Below are positions 57,352-64,000 of a stretch of 64,000 bases of DNA, in pieces. Location: assembly GCF_019430885.1 (NCBI RefSeq), contig NZ_JAHYBZ010000006.1, forward strand, positions 124,001 through 188,000, written 5' to 3'. The DNA comes from Roseomonas alba. GTDB lineage: Bacteria > Pseudomonadota > Alphaproteobacteria > Acetobacterales > Acetobacteraceae. The notes under the pieces are model-generated. The model was given only the letters and a program-made list of their open reading frames with translations. It was not told where the DNA came from and did no database searches. A program made the position numbers and the translations under genes. Each line of letters begins with the position of its first letter. Positions within the stretch are counted from its first letter, which is position 1.

Positions 57352-58230
57352 TCAAAAGCGGAGCCGTGGGTCGAGCGCGTCGCGCAGCGCATCACCCAGC
57401 ACGTTGAATGCCAGCACGATCACGAAGATCACGACGCAGGGGATCACCGCGATGTGCGGGGCGAAGAAGAGGAAGTTGCGCCCCTCCGACGCCATCGCCC
57501 CCAGTTCCGGGATCGGCGGCTGTGCCCCGAGCCCCAGGAAGGACAGCGCCGACCCCAGCAGGATCACCTGCCCGAAGCGCAGCGTCGCGAAGACGAAGAT
57601 CGCCGACAGGCAGTTGGGCGCGAGGTGCCGGAAGATCAGCCGCGCATCCGTCATGCCCGTCGCCCGCGCCGCCTCGATGTAGTCGAGCCGCATCACCACC
57701 AGCGCCGAGCCGCGTACGATGCGCGCCATCAGCGGGATGGTCGCGACCGACAGCGCGATGACGACGGACAGGATGCCCGGCCCGAAGATCGCCGCGATGG
57801 CGAGGCCCACCAGGATTGCGGGGAAGGACAGCAGCATGTCCATCAGCCGCATGATCGGCCCGTCCAGCCAGCGCTGGTAGAAGGCGGCCACGAAGCCGAG
57901 CATCGCCCCGATGCCGCCACCCACCAGCACCGCCGCAAAGCCCATCAGCAGGGACACGCGCAGCCCGAACAGCAGCCGCGTGATCAGGTTGCGTCCCTGG
58001 GCATCCGCGCCGAGCGGCAGCCCCTCACTGCCCGGCGGCTGCATGGCGAGCGAGAGGTCGTTGTCATAGGGATCGGTCGGCGCCAGCAGCGGCGCGAAAA
58101 CCGCCGCGGCGATCAGCAGGACGACGAGCACCAGGCAGATCGCCGCCCCCGGATCGCGCAGCAGGCGCGACAGCACACCCGGGCGCGGCGGCGCGACCGG
58201 TTCGTCGGTCGTCTCGATGGCCGCGCTCAT
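57352..58230 (-). CDS. Peptide/opine-type ABC transporter permease (DppC-like)
   Basis: A 292-residue permease. An N-terminal charged segment precedes the first TM, the family PLGADAQGRNLITRLLFGLRVSLLMG motif is near residues 72-97, and the EAA loop EAARATGMTDARLIFRHLAPN is near 182-202. About six TM helices. Frame is open to 58962, but it starts at the ATG at 58230 with ATGA overlap of DppB. It works with DppB, DppD and DppF. Confidence 0.9.
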   Translation of the reverse strand: MSAAIETTDEPVAPPRPGVLSRLLRDPGAAICLVLVVLLIAAAVFAPLLAPTDPYDNDLSLAMQPPGSEGLPLGADAQGRNLITRLLFGLRVSLLMGFAAVLVGGGIGAMLGFVAAFYQRWLDGPIMRLMDMLLSFPAILVGLAIAAIFGPGILSVVIALSVATIPLMARIVRGSALVVMRLDYIEAARATGMTDARLIFRHLAPNCLSAIFVFATLRFGQVILLGSALSFLGLGAQPPIPELGAMASEGRNFLFFAPHIAVIPCVVIFVIVLAFNVLGDALRDALDPRLRF

Positions 58231-59168
58231 GCCCCGCGCACCCGCGGGTCGAGCGCCGCGTAGAGCACATCCACGGCGAGGTTGACGATGATGAAACCAA
58301 GCGACAGCACGATGATGGTCCCCTGCGCCATCGGGAAATCGGAAGACAGGATGGCGCCCACGGCGAGCCGCCCGACGCCCGGCCAGGAGAACACCGTCTC
58401 CGTCACCACCGCGCCGCCCAGCAGGAAGCCGATCTGCAGGCCGATCAGCGTCACCACCGGCACCATCGCGTTGCGCAGCGCATGGCGTGTTACGACCAAC
58501 CGCTCGGTCAGTCCCTTGGCCCGCGCAGTGCGGACATGGTCGGCGGAGAGCACGTCCAGCACGGCGGTGCGCGTCATGCGCGCCACCGGACCGACGAAGA
58601 CGCCGCCCAGCGAGACCGCCGGCAGGATCAGCGACTGGATGCCATCCCAGGTCCAGATCGGCCCGGCCCGCCCGGTGAAGGGCAGCAACTGCCACTGGAA
58701 GCCGACGAACCAGATCAGCATCAGCCCGACAAAGAACACCGGTACCGACACGCCCGCGACGGACAGTGCCATGATGGCGCGGTCGAGCAGCGACCCGCGC
58801 CAATACCCCGCGAGGGTACCGAGCAGGATGCCAAGCGGAATGGACCAGAACAGGCTCGCCACCATCAGTTCGAGCGTCGGCCCGATGGTGGCACCCAATT
58901 CCTGCACCACCGGCACATTGTTGATGATCGAGGTGCCGAGATCCCCATGTAGCAGCCGCCACACATAAAGCCCGAACTGGACGGTAAGCGGCTGATCCAG
59001 GCCGAGATCGGCCCGGATCGCCGCGATCACGTCCGGCGTGGCGGCCGGCCCAGCGCGGACGATCGCGGGGTCGGTCGGCACCACCTGCATCAGAAGGAAG
59101 CCGATCAGCACCACCCCGAACATGACGGGAATGGCGAGCAGCAGGCGATGCAACGCATGACGCAGCAC
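58227..59168 (-). CDS. Peptide/opine-type ABC transporter permease (DppB-like)
   Basis: A 313-residue permease with about six TM helices. The N-terminal LHRLLLAIPVMFGVVLIGFLLMQVVPTDPA is the DppB family start, with LGLDQPLTVQFGLYVWRLLHGDLGTS near residues 55-80 and an EAA-like loop (RTARAKGLTERLVVTRHALRNAMVP) near 198-222. The GTG at 59168 follows the amidohydrolase TAA by one nt; no ATG lies before the first TM. Coupled to both neighbours, so the transporter and the enzymes are made together. Confidence 0.88.
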   Translation of the reverse strand: MLRHALHRLLLAIPVMFGVVLIGFLLMQVVPTDPAIVRAGPAATPDVIAAIRADLGLDQPLTVQFGLYVWRLLHGDLGTSIINNVPVVQELGATIGPTLELMVASLFWSIPLGILLGTLAGYWRGSLLDRAIMALSVAGVSVPVFFVGLMLIWFVGFQWQLLPFTGRAGPIWTWDGIQSLILPAVSLGGVFVGPVARMTRTAVLDVLSADHVRTARAKGLTERLVVTRHALRNAMVPVVTLIGLQIGFLLGGAVVTETVFSWPGVGRLAVGAILSSDFPMAQGTIIVLSLGFIIVNLAVDVLYAALDPRVRGA

Positions 59169-59169
59169 G

Positions 59170-60807
59170 TTATTGCGCCGCCACCACGCCTGCTGCCTCC
59201 CCGTGCCGGTCGAAGATCGCAACACCGTCGCGGAAGGTCAGATCCGCCTGGGTCTTCAGTATCTCGTCCGGATGGATGGAGAAGACGTCCTTCGACAACA
59301 CCGCGATGTCAGCGAGCATGCCGACCTCGAGCGTGCCCTTGCGCTCCTCCGCGAACTGCGTGAAGGCGCCGCACCAGGTGTAGCAATGCACCGCTTCTTC
59401 CGGCGTCAGCATCTCCTCCGGCCCCAGCACCGTCCCCTTGTTGGTCTTGCGGGTGACCATGGTGAAGAGGTTGATGAAGGGATCGACGGTGCAGACCGGG
59501 CAGTCCGAAGAAGCCGCAGGATGCGCGCCCTCATCGAGCCAGGTCTTCATCGGATAGGCGCGGTCCGACCGCTCATGCCCAAGGACCTTCACGTAGAGAT
59601 CGCCGAACTCGTACATGAAGGTCGATTGCGGCACGGGATGGATGTCGCGCGCCTTCATCCGCCTGCGCTGATCGCGGGTGACGAAGCCGCAATGCTCGAT
59701 GCGGTGGCGGCGGCCCATGAAGGGATGCGTCTCGCTGTCGGCCGCTTCCATGCCCACCAGCACCTGCTCGATCGCGGCATCGCCGATGGCGTGGATGTCG
59801 AGCTGCCAACCCTGCTCATGGTAGAGCTTCAGCAGGGCGTGGATCTTCTCGTCCGGGAAGGTGAAGACGCCGGTGCCACCGCCCATCGCCTCGACATAGG
59901 GGTCGAAGAAGGCCGCGGTCAGGCCGCCGGCCGACCCGTCCGCGAAGACCTTCACCGCGCCCCAGCGCAGCGAATCGTCGCCCTGCATCGGGCGCATGCC
60001 CTCGGCCCAGGCCTTCTGCGCGATGCCTTCCGGATTGCCCGCCAGCACCTGCCACATGCGCAGCGGCAGCTTGCCCTGCGCGAGCGCCGCCTCATAGGCC
60101 GCGATCTCGGCGAAACCCGCCGTCATGCCGACATTCATGTCGGTCGCCGAGGCGAAGCCCAGCGAGGCGAGATAGTCATTCGCCGCGCCGATCGCCGCCA
60201 CCATCCGCGCCTGGTCCGGCTGCGGGACGACATCCATGATCAGGCGCTTTGCGCGTTCCTGGAATTCGCCGGTCAGCTTGCCGTTCTTGCGGACGATGAC
60301 GCCGCCTTCCGGGTTCGGCGTGTTGTGGCCAACGCCGGCGAGCTTCATCGCCATGCTGTTCGCCACGCCGACATGTCCGCAAGTGCGCACGATCAGCACC
60401 GGATTGTCCGGCGAAGCTGCGTCGAGCTCCTCGGCGGTCGGGTGGCGCCCGACATCGAGCTCGCCATGGTCGTAGCCGCGCCCCAGCACCCATCCGCCCT
60501 TCGGCGCCGCCTGGGCGGCAACGCGGATGCGGCGCAGCAGCTCATCGAGCGTGCGCACTTCCTCCGCGCGGAGATTCACATTGGCGAGGCCGATGCCATA
60601 GGGCAGCAGATGCATATGCGCTTCATTGAAGGCCGGGATGGCGATGCGACCGCCGAGGTCGATCCGCTTCGTCCCCGCCCCGGCCGCCGCCAGCGCATCC
60701 TCACCGAGCGCGAGCACGCGCCCATCCTTCACCGCCACCGCGTCAGTGAAGCCGCCGGCGAGACCGCGGAAGACGCGGCCGCCGGCAATCAGCAGATCAG
60801 CAGTCAC
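59170..60807 (-). CDS. YtcJ-type amidohydrolase (amidohydrolase 3 family)
   Basis: A 545-residue metal-dependent hydrolase of the YtcJ/amidohydrolase 3 group. Metal-binding NEAHMH near residue 62, a RTCGHVGVANS segment near 145, the HAIGDAAIEQVL His near 330, HRIEHCGFV near 360 and ASSDCPVCTVDP Asp near 425. The group handles formamides, D-amino-acid amides and N-substituted compounds. Its GTG start overlaps the class II aldolase stop (GTGA). With the other amidohydrolase it implies two-step hydrolysis of the imported solute. Confidence 0.87.
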   Translation of the reverse strand: MTADLLIAGGRVFRGLAGGFTDAVAVKDGRVLALGEDALAAAGAGTKRIDLGGRIAIPAFNEAHMHLLPYGIGLANVNLRAEEVRTLDELLRRIRVAAQAAPKGGWVLGRGYDHGELDVGRHPTAEELDAASPDNPVLIVRTCGHVGVANSMAMKLAGVGHNTPNPEGGVIVRKNGKLTGEFQERAKRLIMDVVPQPDQARMVAAIGAANDYLASLGFASATDMNVGMTAGFAEIAAYEAALAQGKLPLRMWQVLAGNPEGIAQKAWAEGMRPMQGDDSLRWGAVKVFADGSAGGLTAAFFDPYVEAMGGGTGVFTFPDEKIHALLKLYHEQGWQLDIHAIGDAAIEQVLVGMEAADSETHPFMGRRHRIEHCGFVTRDQRRRMKARDIHPVPQSTFMYEFGDLYVKVLGHERSDRAYPMKTWLDEGAHPAASSDCPVCTVDPFINLFTMVTRKTNKGTVLGPEEMLTPEEAVHCYTWCGAFTQFAEERKGTLEVGMLADIAVLSKDVFSIHPDEILKTQADLTFRDGVAIFDRHGEAAGVVAAQ

Positions 60808-61580
60808 GAGCGGTAGTCCGGCTTGCCGTCCTCGATGAGGCGCAGCGCCGCGCCCCAGGCCATGGCGAAGCCATCCTGCCCCTTGTTCGGGCGGTTGAAC
60901 TGGCCCGCGGTGTGCTGGCGCACCGATTCCGGCGGCAGCACCAGCTCGGCCCCGCCCGCCATGGCGGATATCTGCGCCTGGCAGGCGCGCTCGAGGTAGT
61001 AGATGTTGAGGAACGCTTCGGCGCAGTGCTGGCCGCAGACCAGCAGGCCGTGATTGCGCAGGATCATCGCATTGTGGGTGCCGAGATCCTTCACCAGGCG
61101 CTCCCGCTCATCGAGGTCGAGGGCGATACCCTCATAGTCGTGATAGGCAAGGTGCCCGTAGAACTTCAGCGCGTGCTGGCTGATCGGCAGCAGGCCCTGG
61201 CGCTGGGCCGAGACCGCGATGCCCGCCTCGGTGTGGGTGTGCACGACCACATGCGCATCCTCGCGCGCCATGTGGATGGCGGAATGGATGGTGAAGCCCG
61301 CGGCGTTCACCGGCTTCGATTCCGAACCTTCCTCCACGACATTGCCGTCGAGGTCGATCTTCACGAGGTCGGAGGCGCGCATTTCATGGAAGAGCACGCC
61401 GTACTTGTTGATGAGGAAGTGGTGCTCCGGCCCCGGCACCCGCGCGCTGATGTGGGTGTAGATGAAGTCTGTCATCCGGAAATGCGCCACCAGGCGGTAG
61501 AGTGCTGCGAGATCGCAACGGATCCTCCACTCCTCCTCGCTGATGCCGCGCAGGGCGGAAGGCGGGCTGACGACGTTCAT
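60804..61580 (-). CDS. Class II aldolase/adducin family protein
   Basis: A 258-residue enzyme with the class II aldolase/adducin fold. The HISARVPG segment near residue 43, VHTHTEAGIAVSA metal His pair near 114-118 and the NHGLLVCG His near 178 provide the zinc site. Members cleave sugar phosphates (fuculose, rhamnulose, ribulose) or hydroxy-oxo acids, or act as decarboxylases. First gene of the eight-gene operon; ATG at 61580. It might process the carbon skeleton released by the amidohydrolases. The upstream 173 nt show only a weak TTGACG near 61640 on the minus strand as possible promoter. Confidence 0.88.
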   Translation of the reverse strand: MNVVSPPSALRGISEEEWRIRCDLAALYRLVAHFRMTDFIYTHISARVPGPEHHFLINKYGVLFHEMRASDLVKIDLDGNVVEEGSESKPVNAAGFTIHSAIHMAREDAHVVVHTHTEAGIAVSAQRQGLLPISQHALKFYGHLAYHDYEGIALDLDERERLVKDLGTHNAMILRNHGLLVCGQHCAEAFLNIYYLERACQAQISAMAGGAELVLPPESVRQHTAGQFNRPNKGQDGFAMAWGAALRLIEDGKPDYRS

Positions 61581-61753
61581 GGCTGATCTCCGCGCAGGGT
61601 TGCCGAACAGTCATCTTGCGGGCCTGCCGCGTCAACCGCGCTATGGGCAGGAATTGCGCACGGCATGCATCTGCTGCACGGCCTGGAAGCAGTCCTGCAC
61701 CGCGGGCGGGCAACGGTGCATAAAGACGCATGAACAGGCGGCGCTCGTCGCCG

Positions 61754-62629
61754 CTAGGCTGGCACGGGGCCTTCCGCTTCCTCGAGATCCACGGCCACCC
61801 AGAGCCCGTGCTCGCCCCCACCCAGAATCACCCCGCGCAGCGGGCTGACATCGGCGAAGTCGCGACCCCAGGCCAGCACGACGTGTTCATCCCGCACCAC
61901 GATGTCGTTGGTGGGGTCGAGCCCGACCCAGCCGAACCCCTCCCCCATCCAGGCCTCGACCCAGGCATGGGACTGGTCGGCGCCGCGCCGCGCGACGCCG
62001 CCCGGCGGCGGGCGCGTGCGCACATAGCCGGAGACGTAGCGGGACGGCAGGCCAAGTCCGCGCAACGCGCTGATCATCACATGGGCGAAGTCCTGGCAGA
62101 CGCCGCTGCGCCCGGACAGCACCTCGGCCACCTGGGTGTGGATGCCCGTCACGCCGGCCTTGTAGGTGAAGTCGCGCCGGATGCGCCCCATCAGCTCCAG
62201 CAGCCCGGCCAGGACCGGCCGGCCGGCGGGAAAGGAGGCGGCGGCATAGCCCGTCGCGGCCGGCACCAGCGGGGCGAGCGGGCTTGGGAAGACGAACTCC
62301 GCGGCCTCGCTGCGCCGCGCGCTGGCGGCGACCGCTTCCCAGGGCGGCGTCACCACGGCGGGCGGCGGATCGGGAAAGCACACCTCCACCAGAGCCTCGG
62401 CCACGACCTCGAAGCGTTCATGCGGCACGTCGAGGAAGACGCGCGTCGCCTGATTACCGAAGTGATCCGTTGCCTGGGTCATGTGGGAAGGCGTCGGCGT
62501 GACGCCTAGCATCGTACGGCTGACACGCTGATGCGGCAGCGCGCGCGGCGTCAGCAGCAGCAGATGCGCGGCGAGGTCCACCGCATGAGCATAGGCATAG
62601 GTGGTCACGTGACGCAGGCGATAGATCAC
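61754..62629 (-). CDS. Transglutaminase-like cysteine protease family protein
   Basis: A 291-residue cytoplasmic protein with the N-terminal bacterial transglutaminase-associated beta domain (MIYRLRHVTTYAYAHAVDLAAHLLLL type) and a transglutaminase core: catalytic C178 in RSGVCQDFAH, H221 in QSHAWVEAW, D238 in GLDPTND. GTG start at 62629, overlapping the upstream gene's TGA (GTGA). This COG1305-type protein usually accompanies circularly permuted ATP-grasp and alpha-E proteins, where it may trim or add peptide tags. Known function is not established. Confidence 0.9.
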   Translation of the reverse strand: MIYRLRHVTTYAYAHAVDLAAHLLLLTPRALPHQRVSRTMLGVTPTPSHMTQATDHFGNQATRVFLDVPHERFEVVAEALVEVCFPDPPPAVVTPPWEAVAASARRSEAAEFVFPSPLAPLVPAATGYAAASFPAGRPVLAGLLELMGRIRRDFTYKAGVTGIHTQVAEVLSGRSGVCQDFAHVMISALRGLGLPSRYVSGYVRTRPPPGGVARRGADQSHAWVEAWMGEGFGWVGLDPTNDIVVRDEHVVLAWGRDFADVSPLRGVILGGGEHGLWVAVDLEEAEGPVPA

Positions 62630-64000
62630 GCGGCCCCCCGCAAGGCCGGCTCGACGCTTTCCATCCCGAGGGTCTGCGCCGCCGGCAGCAGCGCGAAGTA
62701 GCGCCGCGTCACCGCATCCGACAGCGCGCCAATGCGCTCGCCCATCGCCTCCAGCCGTGGCGGCAGGGAGGCCGCGGCGATCGCCTGGTCCTCCGCGCCG
62801 ATCACCTCTTGCACCATCGCCTCGGCTTCCGCGAGGAGCGCGGCAGCCTCGCCCGGCAGGGCGCTGTCCTCGGCGCTCGCGACCTCCGACAGGTTGCGCG
62901 CGATGGCTTCGAGCTGGAAGGCAAGCGCGCGCGGATTCGAGGTGTCGGCGAGCACGAGGTCGAGTGCCGGCGCCGGCTGGAGCACGGTCAGGTAGCGCGA
63001 GCGATAGGTGATGACGCTGTCACAGAGTTCGAGGATCAGCCGCAGCCCGCCCTCGATGCGCGCCGGCGGCTGGTCGAGCGCGAACTGCACCTCGGAAGCG
63101 ATCGCCTGCGCGCGTTCCACGCGGCGCCCGAGATCGAGGAACAGCCAGGCGCCGCCGCGCACCATGCTCTCGGCGGCGACGCCCGCGACCGCGGTCGCGA
63201 AGCGCAGCAGCGCGATCATGGCGCGGCCGATGGCTTCCAGATTGCTGCCCGCCTGCTGCATCTCGGCCCGCGCCGCGCGCAGCGTCAGGGTGAAGGTCGC
63301 ATACATGTCCGCGGTCAGGCGGTCGCGCGCCATGGCGGTCAGTGCCGCGATGCGGTCGGCAAGCTGCATCACCACGCCATTGTCGCGCAGCGCGGCGGCA
63401 ATGACGCTGGGCAGGCCCTGCGCAGCCGCGGAACCCGCGACTTCCTCGGCGCCGACGAAGCCGGCCTGGGCAAGGCAACGCGCCAGCGCCGCGACCTCGG
63501 CGGCCTCGCGCGGCAGCACCACCCCGCGGGAGATGCGCGCCTGGGTCGCCCGCACCAGCCGCGCCGCCCGTTCCAGCCTTTCGGTGTAGCGCCCCAGCCA
63601 GAACAGATTGTCCGCGACGCGGGACGGCAGCGCGCCCGGCGCGCGACGGATCGGCAGCGGCGGCAGATGGGTCGCGGCGGGGCCGATGATGTCGCCCCCC
63701 TCATCGGCAATCACCCAGACATCCTTCGAAAGTCCCTGTGGCGGCAACGGGCCGCCGAGGTCGCCGACTTCGCCGATGCGGGCCAGGCCACCCGGCATGA
63801 CCCGCCAGGCCTGCCCGTCGAAGACCGCGAAAAGCCGCAGCACCAGTGGCAGCGGTTCCAGCCGGTCCCCGACGACGCAGGGCACGAGGGAGGGCGTGGT
63901 CAGCCGCGCCGCGACGAAACCGGCCGGATTGGTGCGCGCCAGGGCCGCGGCCTGCCCGGCATCGAGCGGCGCGGTGCCGGCGGCGCGGCGCAACGTCCAG
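62626..64000 (-). CDS. Circularly permuted ATP-grasp/alpha-E fusion protein (3' part)
   Basis: The gene is cut by the window end: the frame is open to base 64000, and the apparent TTG start at 63993 is inside the protein. The visible roughly 458 residues begin with the C-terminal tail of a circularly permuted type 2 ATP-grasp domain (LRLFAVFDG, VMPGGLARI, SKDVWVI) and continue into an alpha-E helical domain from SRVADNLFWLGRYTERLERAARL (about residue 125) to the end. Fusions of these two domains are known. ATP-grasp ligases of this kind join amino acids to peptides or proteins. Coupled by GTGA with the transglutaminase. The substrate is unknown. Confidence 0.88.
   Translation of the reverse strand, partial: WTLRRAAGTAPLDAGQAAALARTNPAGFVAARLTTPSLVPCVVGDRLEPLPLVLRLFAVFDGQAWRVMPGGLARIGEVGDLGGPLPPQGLSKDVWVIADEGGDIIGPAATHLPPLPIRRAPGALPSRVADNLFWLGRYTERLERAARLVRATQARISRGVVLPREAAEVAALARCLAQAGFVGAEEVAGSAAAQGLPSVIAAALRDNGVVMQLADRIAALTAMARDRLTADMYATFTLTLRAARAEMQQAGSNLEAIGRAMIALLRFATAVAGVAAESMVRGGAWLFLDLGRRVERAQAIASEVQFALDQPPARIEGGLRLILELCDSVITYRSRYLTVLQPAPALDLVLADTSNPRALAFQLEAIARNLSEVASAEDSALPGEAAALLAEAEAMVQEVIGAEDQAIAAASLPPRLEAMGERIGALSDAVTRRYFALLPAAQTLGMESVEPALRGAA

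Noticed and set aside
1..64000. tRNA, rRNA, integrase, transposase or phage genes
   Set aside because: I looked through the intergenic gaps and found no tRNA arm pattern, and no reading frame shows recombinase, transposase or phage structural motifs.

Overview
The window is a GC-rich (roughly 68-70 %) bacterial chromosome segment, dense with genes that mostly lie in tight same-strand operons with 1-4 nt ATGA/GTGA/TGATG overlaps. The mix of orphan Bug-type tripartite tricarboxylate receptors, peptide/opine-type ABC transporters, Tat-exported redox enzymes, DUF2239 with a GIY-YIG protein, and Acetobacteraceae/Rhodospirillales-like protein sequences suggests an alphaproteobacterium close to Roseomonas. 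That placement is inference from protein character only. I saw no tRNA, rRNA, phage, transposase gene or CRISPR array.

Layout. 0.1-5.0 kb: a small secreted triple-repeat protein, a DUF302/YeeE thiosulfate-transport-type pair, and a secreted Kelch protein divergent from a peptide-binding protein. 5.1-9.3 kb: a GIY-YIG protein and DUF2239 sharing a divergent palindrome, then a sterol-desaturase-like membrane enzyme coupled to a BisC-type molybdoenzyme. 9.5-18.2 kb: an OmpA-like porin, a beta-propeller/deacetylase pair, msrA and a 1447-residue RTX protein. 18.3-23.9 kb: an MBL hydrolase with a serine hydrolase, a minimal alkylation-repair pair (MGMT domain plus 2OG oxygenase), and gnd-gntK-FAD monooxygenase. 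24.0-29.0 kb: ttrBCA-type tetrathionate reductase with a perfect FNR-type box upstream. 29.0-33.2 kb: a polyamine-type ABC transporter. 33.7-39.3 kb: assorted oxidoreductases. 39.5-42.2 kb: a single-chain SecDF. 42.3-51.8 kb: a LysR/Bug/TauD unit, then a Bug, beta-hydroxyacid dehydrogenase, iron alcohol dehydrogenase and MscS run, and a phenol-hydroxylase-type monooxygenase. 51.9-61.6 kb: an eight-gene operon in which an ABC peptide/opine-type importer is interleaved with two amidohydrolases and a class II aldolase. 61.7-64.0 kb: transglutaminase and the 3' part of an ATP-grasp/alpha-E gene cut by the window edge.

The strongest non-genic signal is a family of MITE-like intergenic elements at about 12.9, 33.4, 45.4 and 54.0 kb. 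Each is an inverted pair of a two-hairpin unit, and each ends only a few to about 22 nt after the stop codon of a minus-strand gene. A second dispersed hairpin repeat occurs at 9.45 and 42.25 kb.
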